A stretch of DNA of 64,000 nucleotides from Vicinamibacterales bacterium (GCA_041394705.1 JAWKHS010000007.1:1-64000); one strand, 5' to 3'. Positions 33,914 to 43,821 are shown, numbered from the stretch's first letter. Made by a program: numbers and translations. Notes: a model not told the origin generated them from the letters alone.

Positions 33914-36385
33914 CTATCTTCTTGAGCCGGGCCGACGCGGGCGAGGCGAGGACGAGCCGGCCGCCGCGGGCGACGTCGGGGACGAGGACGGCCCCGGCGA
34001 CACCCCACCGCCGCGGGGCGCCTGGCCGCCGCGCTTGTGAGCGCCAGGGCCGATCGTGCCGCTGCCCGTCGTGACGCCGCCGCCGCTGCCACCCACGAGC
34101 CCGCCGTACGCGCCGGGGTTCACGGCGACGGTCGCCGCCGCGGAGTCCACCGTGCCCACGCCGTTCGAGACCCGCACCCAGTACGCCGTATTCGCGGTCA
34201 CGGGCCCCGTGTCGTAGGTGGACGACGTCGCCCCGGGAATGGGGCTCGACGTGTCGCCGCTCGGCCCCAGGTACCACTGGTAGGCGAATTGCGGCTGCCC
34301 GGACACCTGCACGCTCAACGTGGCCGACTGCCCGGCGTCGATGATCTGGCTGCGGGGCTGCAGCACGATCGACGGCGCTGCCGGCCCGAGGTCGAAGTCG
34401 ATGCCAGTGGTCGTCAGCCCGGCTCCGACGCTGATCGGCGTGCCGCCGGACGCCAGGCACCCCGACGACGGACACGGCACGTCGTCCCACACCTCCCTGG
34501 TCTGGCCGCCGACGAATGCCGTGACCCGGTACTGACCCGCCGGCAGCCGTCCGAGCACGATATTGCCAACCGGGTCGAAGTGCCCGATGGCCGCGACCTT
34601 GGCCGGGCCCGGGGAATCGACGATCAGGGCCACCTCGGTGCCGAACACCGATTGCGGAAGCGCGCCCGACACGGTCACTACGCCTGAGATGACGCCTGCA
34701 GGTGGAAGGTCGAAGTTGACGCCCTGGGTGACCGCATCTGCCGTGACCGTAATGGGACTGCCGGTGTTGGTCCGGCAATACGAGCCGCTGTTGATCGGAC
34801 CGCCAGCGCACGCGATGTTGGGATAGAGCACATCAGCGTAGGGAAACTCCGACGGCACTGGCGCGACGAGTGAACCCGGGGTGACATTGCCGGACACGGC
34901 TTGCGCTCCGGCGTAGGCGTAGTAGGTGCCCGGCGCCAGGCCTGACACCGAGAACGCGCCAGACGCACTTGTCGTCGCGGGCGTCCCGCTACCCAGTTCC
35001 GACGAGGACAGGATGGACACCACGGCGTTGGCGACCGGCAGCCCGCCGCTGGTCACGACACCGCTGATCGCGCCCGTTCCAGTCGTCGCCACCGTGAGGG
35101 ACGCGGCCTGGGAGTCGGCCTGGCCGAACGCGTTCATCACGCGCACCCAGTAGGCGGCAGGCGCCGCGATCGCAGGAGTCGTGAAGTCCCGCGAGGTCGC
35201 GCCCGAGACCGGTGCGCTCGTGTCACCCGAGGCGCCGGAATACCACTGGTACGTAAATGGGGACGCGCCAACGGCGGTCACGCTGAGCACGACGGACTGA
35301 CCGGACATGACCGGGCGTGTTTGCGGCGACGTGCGAATCACGGGAGCGGCCACCTGCAGGTCGATATCCGGCGCCGATGCAATCGCGCCGACCACGACGT
35401 CGACGGTGGCCGTCCCTGGCTGCGGGACGTACCCGACACCCGACGCGTCGACTGTATATTGACCTGCGGGCAGCCCAGCCAGCAGGTACGCGCCCGTCAC
35501 ACTCGACGCATTCGCGGTGCCGGCAGCCGTGGCTCCGGATGTCGCCGTCGCCACCAATTGCGGCTGCGGACTCCCCGCTCCGAGGAGGCGTCCGGAGATG
35601 GCGCCGCCCGGTGAAAGCACGAAATCGGCGTTCGCGACACCACCGGACGACACGGACAGCGGCGTCGCATTGGCGAGCGAGCATCCCGGACCTGACGCTG
35701 GTATCCCCTGGGTCGATCTCGGGCACGGGAGGTCGTTGTACAGCTCGGCCACGTACCCCGCCCCGAATCCCGCGGTCAAACCGGCGGTCCATACGTAGTA
35801 GTTGCCGGGCGGCAGCCGTGGGATCGAATACGTCCCAACCCCGCCGTTGTTGGTGAACCCGAATGCCACTGACTCGGACGCTCCGAGGCCGGTGTCGACA
35901 TGCAACTGCACCTGGACGGCCGGGGTATTGGCGCCCGGGATGAGCACCGTGCCGGCGACGGTGCCGCCGATGGCGAGATCGAAGTCGATGCCCGGGATCA
36001 CGACGCCCGCCGTCACGTTCAAGGGCGCTCCGCTGTCCACGCGGCAGTAGTTGCCGCTCGCCCTTGGCGGGCTTGCGCACGGAATGTCGGGATAGAGCTC
36101 GTCGACATAGGTTGCGCTGACGTTTCCAGCGTAGGCGAACGCGTAGTAGGTGCCGGGCGAAAGACTGCCAATTCCATAGGCGCCGGAGGAATCCGTCGTG
36201 ACACTGGTCAACAGCTGCGCCGAGCCGTTGTAGACCCGCACCTGCACACCGGGAAACGGCTGGCCGGACCGTGTGACCACTCCTGAGAACCCACCCGTCT
36301 GGGCGACCGCGACGGCAGGGATCAGGCTGACGATGCCCATCAAAACCGCACAGTGCAAGAGCCGACACCGCGACACTCGAGACAC
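33914..36385 (-). CDS. Large secreted protein: Cys-paired carboxypeptidase-regulatory-like modules with two Ig-like domains (paralog A)
   Basis: 823 residues from GTG 36385. Signal peptide 1-28 (VAVA-Q); mature start QTGGFSGVV. Cys-paired modules have pairs at C103/C114, C221/C235, C526/C537 and C638/C643, each in a Y/W-xx-(I/V/L)-(P/A)C context (ELYPDIPC, ELYNDLPC, VLYPNIAC, VWDDVPC). A third module lacks Cys. Ig-like domains lie at about 354-433 and 670-755 (TYQWYSGASGDTS, AYWVRVMNAFG). The C-terminus is GAYGGLVGGSGGGV followed by a Ser/Pro/Arg-rich tail. Probably an extracellular or surface protein; function unknown. An in-frame GTG at 36376 has better GGAG spacing. It shares a 171-bp near-identical tract with paralog B. 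Confidence 0.8.
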   Translation of the reverse strand: MSRVSRCRLLHCAVLMGIVSLIPAVAVAQTGGFSGVVTRSGQPFPGVQVRVYNGSAQLLTSVTTDSSGAYGIGSLSPGTYYAFAYAGNVSATYVDELYPDIPCASPPRASGNYCRVDSGAPLNVTAGVVIPGIDFDLAIGGTVAGTVLIPGANTPAVQVQLHVDTGLGASESVAFGFTNNGGVGTYSIPRLPPGNYYVWTAGLTAGFGAGYVAELYNDLPCPRSTQGIPASGPGCSLANATPLSVSSGGVANADFVLSPGGAISGRLLGAGSPQPQLVATATSGATAAGTANASSVTGAYLLAGLPAGQYTVDASGVGYVPQPGTATVDVVVGAIASAPDIDLQVAAPVIRTSPQTRPVMSGQSVVLSVTAVGASPFTYQWYSGASGDTSAPVSGATSRDFTTPAIAAPAAYWVRVMNAFGQADSQAASLTVATTGTGAISGVVTSGGLPVANAVVSILSSSELGSGTPATTSASGAFSVSGLAPGTYYAYAGAQAVSGNVTPGSLVAPVPSEFPYADVLYPNIACAGGPINSGSYCRTNTGSPITVTADAVTQGVNFDLPPAGVISGVVTVSGALPQSVFGTEVALIVDSPGPAKVAAIGHFDPVGNIVLGRLPAGQYRVTAFVGGQTREVWDDVPCPSSGCLASGGTPISVGAGLTTTGIDFDLGPAAPSIVLQPRSQIIDAGQSATLSVQVSGQPQFAYQWYLGPSGDTSSPIPGATSSTYDTGPVTANTAYWVRVSNGVGTVDSAAATVAVNPGAYGGLVGGSGGGVTTGSGTIGPGAHKRGGQAPRGGGVSPGPSSSPTSPAAAGSSSPRPRRPGSRR

Positions 36386-36627
36386 TCCACACCCCCTATG
36401 CCGGAACGAGGGCGCAGCTCGCCCCGGTCGCTTTGAGAACTTTCGATTTCCGCCTGACCAGCGACGGGCTCCAGCACGTCGCCGGAGCCTGTCGGGCCCT
36501 GCGGTCTTCCAGGCCGGCCCGGAGGTGCCCTGGAGACGGACTGCGCTTCTCCAGGCACATGCCGGGCGTCAGACGCAGCAGACTGCCGGTCGGACCCATG
36601 GCAGTCGCGGCGACGGAATGGCAGTCG

Positions 36628-39069
36628 CTAACGGCTCTGGCTTCGCGGCTTCGTGACGGTGGGCGCGACCGGTCGTGACGGACCGGTGGTCCCCCCTCCT
36701 CCACTCGCGCGTCCTCCTCGCCGGTGAGCGCCGGGGCCGATGGTGCCGCCGCCCGTCGTGACGCCGCCGCCGCTGCCACCCACGAGCCCGCCGTACGCGC
36801 CGGGGTTCACGGCGACGGTCGCCGCCGCGGAGTCCACCGTGCCCACGCCGTTCGAGACCCGCACCCAGTACGCCGTGTTCGCGGTCACGGGCCCCGTGTC
36901 GTAGGTGGACGACGTCGCCCCCGAAATGGGGCTCGACGTGTCGCCGCTCTGACCGAGATACCACTGCAAGATCGGTTGAGGCTGTCCGGACGCGTGGACG
37001 GTCAGAACCGCTGACTGCCCCGCATCGACGACCTGGCTGCGCGGCTGGGTCAGAATTGAGGGCGCCTGCGGAGCCGGAAAGAGATCGAAGTCCTTGCCGC
37101 CGATGGTGACGGTCGGCGTCACGCCAATCGACGTCCCCCCCGCCGATAGACACCCCCCTGGGGGGCATTGGATGTCGTCCCAGACCTCGGTGAGCATGTT
37201 GCTCGAACTCGCCACGACGCGATAGTCGCCGGCTGGGAGTCGTGGGATCACGTAGTTTCCCGTCGGGTCCACGTGCCCGTTCGCCACCACGAATGGCACC
37301 GCCACCGAATCCAGGATGACCGACACCTGCGTGCCAGCCGTGGGATTCGGAATCTCTCCCTGAACCGTGATCGCGCCCGCGATCACGCCTCCCATCGGAA
37401 TATTGACGTCGATCCCGGACGTCTCGGCATCGGCACTGACGGTAATCGGTGTGCCCGTGTTGATGCGGCAGTAGGTGCCGCTGTTCTTGGGCTCACTTGC
37501 ACACGGGGTGCTCGGATAGAGGACGTCCGTCCACGGATACGCCGGCGACATCGCCAGCGTCCAGCCCGACACGTTGCCGGACACGGCCATCGGGAACGGC
37601 GAAACGAACGCGTAGTAGTTCCCGGGGGACAAGCCCGCGACCGAGAACGCACCTGAAGCGCTGGTCGGCACCGACGCCTTCACGAACTGCTCGCTGCTCG
37701 AGTACACATTGACGTACGTGCCTTCGATGGGCTGGTTCGAGCTCGTGATTCGTCCGGAAAACGAGCCAGTTCCAGCAGGCGCGATCGTGACGTTGGCTGT
37801 CGCTGAATCGAGGCTGCCTGCGTTGCTCGTCACGCGCACCCAGTAGCTCGTTGGGGTCGTCACCGCCGGCGTGACGTACTCGCGACTCGTGGCTCCGCCG
37901 ATCGGCGAGGACGTGTCTCCCGAGGCGCCCGCATACCACTGGAACGACAACGGAGGGACGCCGTCCGCCAGCGCACTGAGGCTGACCGAACCTCCAGACG
38001 TGACGCTCTGTGTTAGTGGCTGCCTGATGATGCGGAACCGAGGGCTTGGCGCGAGATTGAAAACGGGGCCGTCGATCACCTGCCCACCGGCAGCGATATC
38101 GACGGGCGCGCCGGGCTGAGCCGTGTACCCGTTGCCTGCTGCGTACAGCGTGGTCTGACCCGCGCTGGCACCGCTGAAAAGATAGCGGCCGGTGATGGGC
38201 GAAGCGCCAGCGGCGCCCAGCCCGAATGGATTGATCGTCGTGTCGACGAAGACACCTGTGGCGGGAAGGCCATCGACCCAGGCGGTTCCGCGGATGGCCG
38301 AACCCGGTTCAAGATCGAAATCGGCAGGCGCAATTCCGCCGGCGGTCACCGAGACCACGGTGGCAGTGGCGAGACTGCAGCCGCCAGTCCTAGGAATGCT
38401 CGAAAGGCTTGGCTTCCGGCAGGGGATTTCCGAGAACAACTCGGGGACATACCCCCCAGCGCCACCTCCAGTCGTGTTGCCAGCCCACACATAGTAGTCA
38501 CCCACTGGCAGTCCGCCGATCTGATAGGCACCGCCCGCGCTCGTGACTGTGGTCTTGGCGATCCATGAGGCGCTCTGCCCAAGGTCGAGATGCAACTCGA
38601 CGGTCGCCCCGGCATAGGGCGCACCGTCAACGGCAACGCTACCGGCGATGCTTCCGCCAAGCTGCAGAGCGAAGTCGATGCCACCGCTGACGGATCCGCC
38701 CGCTACGACGATCTGCCCGCCGGTCGAGAGCCCGCAATACGAGGAGCCGTGATTGGGGCCTCCGACGCACGGAATGTCCGGATACAACGTACTGACGAAC
38801 CCTCCGGCGCCCGTGGCGTACGCGTAGTACGGCCCGTCGGCGAGTCCCAGCACATCGTAGTTCCCCGTGGCATTCGTTGGCTGCGACGACTTGACGAAGT
38901 CCTGTGACGCATCGTAGATGTTGACGACGACTCCAGCGAGAGGGTTGCCAGCGCCAGTGACGACTCCGGAAATGCCTCCCGTCTGCGCGAGCGCCATGGA
39001 GGGAATCGCAAACATCGCGACGAAGAGCGCCGCCAGGCGCCTCAGTGGCTGGAACGACTCGCTGGCCAT
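36628..39069 (-). CDS. Large secreted protein: Cys-paired modules with Ig-like domains (paralog B)
   Basis: 813 residues from ATG 39069, chosen over a GTG at 39078 because GAGGG lies 8 bases upstream of the ATG. Signal peptide 1-28 (MALA-Q), mature start QTGGISG. Same order as paralog A: modules ending in IPCVGGPNHGSSYC, IPCRKPSLSSIPRTGGC, TPCASEPKNSGTYC and IQCPPGGC, two Ig-like domains (SFQWYAGASGDTS and LQWYLGQSGDTS), then the GAYGGLVGGSGGGV signature and a basic tail. It is transcribed towards paralog A, with 242 bases between them. Two perfect 14-bp palindromes lie upstream in the region shared with the divergent membrane-protein gene. The role is unknown; an adhesin or matrix component is a reasonable guess. 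Confidence 0.8.
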   Translation of the reverse strand: MASESFQPLRRLAALFVAMFAIPSMALAQTGGISGVVTGAGNPLAGVVVNIYDASQDFVKSSQPTNATGNYDVLGLADGPYYAYATGAGGFVSTLYPDIPCVGGPNHGSSYCGLSTGGQIVVAGGSVSGGIDFALQLGGSIAGSVAVDGAPYAGATVELHLDLGQSASWIAKTTVTSAGGAYQIGGLPVGDYYVWAGNTTGGGAGGYVPELFSEIPCRKPSLSSIPRTGGCSLATATVVSVTAGGIAPADFDLEPGSAIRGTAWVDGLPATGVFVDTTINPFGLGAAGASPITGRYLFSGASAGQTTLYAAGNGYTAQPGAPVDIAAGGQVIDGPVFNLAPSPRFRIIRQPLTQSVTSGGSVSLSALADGVPPLSFQWYAGASGDTSSPIGGATSREYVTPAVTTPTSYWVRVTSNAGSLDSATANVTIAPAGTGSFSGRITSSNQPIEGTYVNVYSSSEQFVKASVPTSASGAFSVAGLSPGNYYAFVSPFPMAVSGNVSGWTLAMSPAYPWTDVLYPSTPCASEPKNSGTYCRINTGTPITVSADAETSGIDVNIPMGGVIAGAITVQGEIPNPTAGTQVSVILDSVAVPFVVANGHVDPTGNYVIPRLPAGDYRVVASSSNMLTEVWDDIQCPPGGCLSAGGTSIGVTPTVTIGGKDFDLFPAPQAPSILTQPRSQVVDAGQSAVLTVHASGQPQPILQWYLGQSGDTSSPISGATSSTYDTGPVTANTAYWVRVSNGVGTVDSAAATVAVNPGAYGGLVGGSGGGVTTGGGTIGPGAHRRGGRASGGGGTTGPSRPVAPTVTKPRSQSR

Positions 39070-39107
39070 CGGATTCACCCTCTGAATAGGTTCTCTCGCG
39101 AAGAGCT

Positions 39108-39144
39108 GCGAGCATGCTCGCGACGCCAGACTGGGCCGGCCCAG
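39108..39144. promoter_or_regulatory. Two perfect 14-bp palindromes in a divergent promoter region
   Basis: GCGAGCATGCTCGC (39108-39121) and CTGGGCCGGCCCAG (39131-39144), centres 23 bp apart, lie in the 139-base region between paralog B (minus) and the membrane-protein gene (plus). They could be binding sites for dimeric regulators or cruciform-prone elements. Confidence 0.45.
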
Positions 39145-39208
39145 ACCTTGTTCTAGATCGAGCTATCGCGGTCGAGGGCGCGCGGATACTATTCCGCGTG
39201 CGCTCGTG

Positions 39209-41344
39209 ATGTCCAGATCGAACTCGCGGGAAACACGTCGGACGCCGAAAGACGGTACGCCTGGCCCGTGGCACTGGCGGTGGGCCGGCGGCGTCCTCGT
39301 CGTCGTGGTGCTGCTTGGGGCCGTGTGCGCCACGCCCGTCGTGGACAGCGATCTGTGGTTCCACCTCGCGTATGCGAGGCAGATGTTGTCCACGGGATCG
39401 CTGGTCTCCGATCACACCGCCTTCAGCTGGACGCCCGCCGACAACGCCGTCATCTACTGTGCGTGGATCGCCCAACTGCTGCTGCTCGGGCTTCACGCCC
39501 TCGGCGGATTGACGGCGATCTTTGCCTTCCGATACGCGGTGTTCGCGGCGGTTCTCGGAAGCTGGCTCGGCTTCGCGTGGCGCCTGCGGGTCCTGACGCA
39601 CCCGATCACGGCGCTGGCCGCGACGCTCGCGCTCCTGATGTCCACTGGTGCGGTCTTCATCAAGCCGCAGCTCGGGTCCTTCGCGCTCATGACGGCCGTC
39701 GTGCTGCTGTGCGCGTGGATTCAGCGTCAGGGCGGGACGGCCGGGCGCTGGGTGTTCGCGATTCCGGTGCTGATGGTTGTCTGGGTGAACACGCACGGCG
39801 GTTTCGTCGTGGGACTGCTCTACCTGTTCGCCTTCGCTGCAGGCGAGCAGCTGAACGCCTGGCTGGCGCCGTCACAGGCACTTTCGCCGACCGTGCGGCG
39901 CGGGCTGTTCCTCGCGGTGGCGCTCAGCGTAGCGGCGCTGTTCCTCACGCCGTACTGGGCGCGCTATCCCCTGCAGTTCTTCAGCGTGGAACTGCCGGCC
40001 ATCGATCTCAAGGCCGTGCGCGACTACGACTCGATCTTCGCGGCCACGCAGCGCCCGCTGCACTTCGTCGAGTACGGGGCGGCCGCGCTGCTGCTCCTGG
40101 CCGCGGCGTGGACACCCCGGTTGACACGCGCCGAGGTGGATTGGCGCCTCGTGGTCACGAACGTCGTGTTCGGGGGTCTCTACGCCTACTACGTCAGGCT
40201 GACGTTCTTCTGGGCGCCCGTTCTGTTCGTCACCGTCGTCACGCTGCTCGCCGATCGCCGAGGGTGGCTCTGGCCGGCCACGACGGCCCGGGCCCGCGCA
40301 CTCGGTGTGGCCACGCTCGCGGGCACGGTGGCGCTGTCGGCATTCGCGATCCGGAGCCAGGCGGCCACGCCGGTGGTGGGGTCGTGGATGGGCTTCGGCA
40401 ACGGCTATTGGAATCCCGAGGAGGAAGCCGACTACCTCGCCGAGCACTTTCCTGTCGAACGTCTCGGCAACGACTACAACAGCGGCGGCTACCTCATGTG
40501 GCGCCTGGGGCCGCGGTCGAAGGTGTTCATGGACGCGCGGTACTTCCCGTACCGATCGTGGTTCCAGGAGTACCTGACCCTCGAGTCCGGCGCGGGCATC
40601 GAGTCGGTGCTGAAGAAGTACCCGACCGACGTCTGGTGTGTCTCGCTGCACCTCCCGCGGGCGGTGGCCTGGTTTCGCGGGTCGCCTGACTGGACACCCG
40701 CCTTCTACGGCGCGAGCGCCGCGGTGTTCGTTCGCCGCGGCACGGCGCTGCCGGGAGGCCGCCTCCAGTCGGGCGAGCGTCTCGGCGACATCCGGAACCT
40801 GTACCAGGCCATCGTGGTGCTGGCGTACGCCTTCGACGTGCGGGACCTCGAGGGAGCGGAGCGTGTGGTGCGCGGCATGGAGGCGCGCTTCGCGGGTCCG
40901 ATGGAGCGGCCGATCGTGGCCGGCGCCAGGACGGCGCTGGACGGTCTCGCGGCACACGGCCGCGGAGACCATGGCACCGCGGTCCGCCTGCTGTCGCAGA
41001 TCGCCGACGCGTACAAGGGTGCCCCCGCCGCTGCTCTGGCTGAGAGCGCCATCGCCGAGTCCGCCCGGTTGTGGCAGGCCGGCGACGACGGCGCGGCGCT
41101 GCAGATGGCGATGGCAGCCACGCGCGCCGCTCCCCAGGCGCCGGTCGCGCTCTACAACGCGGGCGCGATCGGATGGTGGACGTCACGGAGTGGCGCGAAT
41201 GCGCCGGCATGGCGTCCTCAGCTCGAGGCGTTCACGCGGATCGCGGCGCCGCAGGGCCAGGCCCTGGCGGCGGCCGTGGACGCGGCCATCCGCATGCTGA
41301 ACGGCCAGACGGCGGTCCGGCCGTTCGTCCTCACGCCCCGCTGA
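39209..41344 (+). CDS. Polytopic membrane protein with soluble C-terminal helical region, unknown function
   Basis: 711 residues. About ten hydrophobic segments occupy residues 25-395 (first at about 26-45). DSDLWFHLAYARQML right after TM1 resembles the first periplasmic loop of dolichol/polyprenyl-type glycosyltransferases (GT39/GT83-like) and related membrane proteins. A periplasmic domain follows (YLAEHFPVERLGNDYNSGGY, then KVFMDARYFPYRSW), and the C-terminal 200 residues are Ala-rich helices resembling TPR. No catalytic motif is certain. It sits between two minus-strand secreted-protein paralogs, ending 14 bases from paralog C. A link to the glycosylation or export of those proteins is possible but unsupported. 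An in-frame GTG directly precedes the chosen ATG. Confidence 0.75.
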   Translation: MSRSNSRETRRTPKDGTPGPWHWRWAGGVLVVVVLLGAVCATPVVDSDLWFHLAYARQMLSTGSLVSDHTAFSWTPADNAVIYCAWIAQLLLLGLHALGGLTAIFAFRYAVFAAVLGSWLGFAWRLRVLTHPITALAATLALLMSTGAVFIKPQLGSFALMTAVVLLCAWIQRQGGTAGRWVFAIPVLMVVWVNTHGGFVVGLLYLFAFAAGEQLNAWLAPSQALSPTVRRGLFLAVALSVAALFLTPYWARYPLQFFSVELPAIDLKAVRDYDSIFAATQRPLHFVEYGAAALLLLAAAWTPRLTRAEVDWRLVVTNVVFGGLYAYYVRLTFFWAPVLFVTVVTLLADRRGWLWPATTARARALGVATLAGTVALSAFAIRSQAATPVVGSWMGFGNGYWNPEEEADYLAEHFPVERLGNDYNSGGYLMWRLGPRSKVFMDARYFPYRSWFQEYLTLESGAGIESVLKKYPTDVWCVSLHLPRAVAWFRGSPDWTPAFYGASAAVFVRRGTALPGGRLQSGERLGDIRNLYQAIVVLAYAFDVRDLEGAERVVRGMEARFAGPMERPIVAGARTALDGLAAHGRGDHGTAVRLLSQIADAYKGAPAAALAESAIAESARLWQAGDDGAALQMAMAATRAAPQAPVALYNAGAIGWWTSRSGANAPAWRPQLEAFTRIAAPQGQALAAAVDAAIRMLNGQTAVRPFVLTPR

Positions 41345-41358
41345 TTCTCGGTTCCAGC

Positions 41359-43821
41359 TCAACGTCCCGATGGACGCTGGGGCCGCGAAGCGCCCGAGGG
41401 TCCCGACGGTGGCACGGCTGCAGGACCGGTCCCTGGTCCGCCGGGCCTGGATGGCAGCTGCCCGGGCTTGGGGTTCGCGTTCGGACCGATGATGCCGCCG
41501 CCCGTGATCACGCCGCCGCCGCTGGAGCCGACGAGGCCGCCGTACGCTCCGGGGCTGACGGCAACGGTGGCGGTGGCGGAGTCGGCGGTCCCGCCAACGT
41601 TCGACACACGCACCCAGTAGGGCGTGTTGGCGGTCAGCGGAGCGGTCGTGAAGCCCGGTCCCGTCGCCCCCGCCAGTGGTGTGGCCGTGTCGCCGCTGGC
41701 GCCCAGATACCATTGATAGGTGACAGGCTGGAAGCCCGTCACCTGCACGCTCAGGGCCGCCGTCTGGCCGGGGTCGATCACCTGGCTGCGGGGCTGCGTG
41801 AGAATGAGCGGCGCCTGGGGCGCCAGGTCGAAGTCCTTGCCGCCTGTCGTCAGGCCGAGCGACACGGTCACCGGACTGCCGCCGGCCGACACGCAGTCGC
41901 CCGCCGGGCACTGCACGTCGTCCCACACTTCGGAATAGGTTCCGGCCGCGCTCGCCGCCACGCGGTACTGGCCGGCCGGCAGCCGGCCGAGGACGAGCGT
42001 GCCAATGGGATCCACGTGACCGTGTGCCACGACGCGGGAATCGCCGGGAGCGTCGACAATCACCGTCACGTCCGAGCCAGACGCGGGGCCCGGAATCGTC
42101 CCGCCAAGCGTCAGGGCACCGGTGACGACACCGCCGACGGGGAGGTCGAAGTTGATACCGGCAGTCGCCGTATCGGCGGTCACCGTGATGAGCGTGCCCG
42201 AACTGACGCGGCAGTAGGTGGCCGGCCCGCTGTTGGTCGGCCCGCCTATACAGGGAATGTTCGGATAGAGCACGTCGGCGTACGGATAGTCGGCCGACGT
42301 CACCGGAGACTGCCCCCCGGTGACGTTGCCAAAGACAGCGCCGGCGCCAGCATAGGCGTAGTAGGTTCCGGGGACCAGGCCGGCCACCGAGAACGCGCCC
42401 GACGCATTCGTCGGCGCGGCCCACCCGGACACCTGTTCGCTGTTCGAGAAGACGGTCACGACCGCGTTCGCGACCGGCTGGCCGCCGCTCGTGATCGTGC
42501 CCGAGATGGCGCCGGTGCCGGCCGACGCGAGCGACAGCGAGGCCGCCTGGGAGTCCCAGCTGCCTGAGGGGTTCGACACTCGCGCCCAATAGTCGGCCGG
42601 CGCCACGATCGCGGGGGTGGTGAAGTCCGGCAAGGTGGCGCCGGTCACGGGATTGCTGACGTCGCCACTCTGGCCGCGGTACCACTGGTAGGACAACGGT
42701 GCCCCCCCCACAGCGGTGACGCTCAGCCCGACGGACTGTCCGGACAGCACCTGGCGGCTCGCCGGACTCGTGAGGACGAACGGGAAACCGCCCGGCGACA
42801 GGTCGAAGTCCGGCCCCACTGCAATCACCCCAGGTGTCACGGTCCGCGGCGTCGAGTCGAACTCCGTCGTGTAACCAGCACCACCGGCGATAGTCGTGTA
42901 CTGACCTGGCGGCAGGCCGCGAATCACGTAGCGTCCGGTCACGAGGGAACCGACGGCATTGCCCTCGGCAGCGTTTCCGGAGCTAGTGGCCGACACCCCG
43001 AACGCCCGGGGGACACCGCCGCTGAACGTCCGACCAGTGATCGCGCCGCCCACAGCGAGGTCGAAGTTCACCACGATGGCGGCGCCGGCAGCCACGGTCA
43101 CGGGCGTCGCTGCCGCAAGCGAACAGCCGGGCGCGGAGACCGGAATCGCGCTGGCGCTTCGTGGGCATGGGACGTCGTCGCTCAGCTCGGGGACATATCC
43201 GCTGGCCACACCGCCCGTCACGTTGCCGGCCCACACGTAGTAGGTGCCCGCGGGCAGACTGGACAGGACGTAGGCTCCCGAGGCATCCGTGGTCGCTGTG
43301 GTCCGATACAACGCGTCGCTCAGGCCGGCATCGACGTGCGTCTGTACACTCGACCCGCCAGAAGCAACGCCTGCGAGCCTGACGTTGCCGACGATCGAGC
43401 CGCCGACCGCCAGGTCGAAGTCGATCCCGCTCGAGTCGGATCCGGCCGTGACTGCAACCAGGCCGCCAGTGGCCAGCGAGCAGTAGTTCCCGCCATACGC
43501 TGGAAACCCCGCACACTGAATGTCCGGATAGAGCTCGTTGACGTAGCCGCCGGGCACGTTCGACGCGAAGGCGAACACGCGGTAACCGCCCGGTTGCAGG
43601 CTGGAAACGGAGTAGGTTCCACCGGGACCCGTGGCCATACTCGTCACGAAGGACCCGGCAGTGTCGTAGACGTACAAGATCGGTCCTTGAAGCGGCGAGC
43701 CCCCGCCCGTCACCGTGCCCGAGATGCTACCTGTCTGAGCCAATGCCGCCAGTGGGGCGGCCAGGACTGCCGCAACCGCCGCCACGATAAACCCGACGCA
43801 CACGTGAAGACCGCGGCGCAT
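41359..43821 (-). CDS. Large secreted protein: Cys-paired modules with Ig-like domains (paralog C)
   Basis: 820 residues from ATG 43821, which has GGAGGG close upstream; a longer frame to 43911 only adds a basic non-signal extension. Signal peptide 1-28 (AALA-Q), mature start QTGSISG. Cys pairs: IQCAGFPAYGGNYC, VPCPRSASAIPVSAPGC, IPCIGGPTNSGPATYC and VQCPAGDC. Ig-like domains contain SYQWYRGQSGDVS and TYQWYLGASGDTA. The tail signature is GAYGGLVGSSGGGVITGGG, then a Pro/Gly/Ser-rich basic end. Same overall plan as paralogs A and B but more diverged in DNA, without the near-identical tract those two share. The FHA/winged-helix regulator gene lies upstream on the same strand. Confidence 0.8.
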   Translation of the reverse strand: MRRGLHVCVGFIVAAVAAVLAAPLAALAQTGSISGTVTGGGSPLQGPILYVYDTAGSFVTSMATGPGGTYSVSSLQPGGYRVFAFASNVPGGYVNELYPDIQCAGFPAYGGNYCSLATGGLVAVTAGSDSSGIDFDLAVGGSIVGNVRLAGVASGGSSVQTHVDAGLSDALYRTTATTDASGAYVLSSLPAGTYYVWAGNVTGGVASGYVPELSDDVPCPRSASAIPVSAPGCSLAAATPVTVAAGAAIVVNFDLAVGGAITGRTFSGGVPRAFGVSATSSGNAAEGNAVGSLVTGRYVIRGLPPGQYTTIAGGAGYTTEFDSTPRTVTPGVIAVGPDFDLSPGGFPFVLTSPASRQVLSGQSVGLSVTAVGGAPLSYQWYRGQSGDVSNPVTGATLPDFTTPAIVAPADYWARVSNPSGSWDSQAASLSLASAGTGAISGTITSGGQPVANAVVTVFSNSEQVSGWAAPTNASGAFSVAGLVPGTYYAYAGAGAVFGNVTGGQSPVTSADYPYADVLYPNIPCIGGPTNSGPATYCRVSSGTLITVTADTATAGINFDLPVGGVVTGALTLGGTIPGPASGSDVTVIVDAPGDSRVVAHGHVDPIGTLVLGRLPAGQYRVAASAAGTYSEVWDDVQCPAGDCVSAGGSPVTVSLGLTTGGKDFDLAPQAPLILTQPRSQVIDPGQTAALSVQVTGFQPVTYQWYLGASGDTATPLAGATGPGFTTAPLTANTPYWVRVSNVGGTADSATATVAVSPGAYGGLVGSSGGGVITGGGIIGPNANPKPGQLPSRPGGPGTGPAAVPPSGPSGASRPQRPSGR

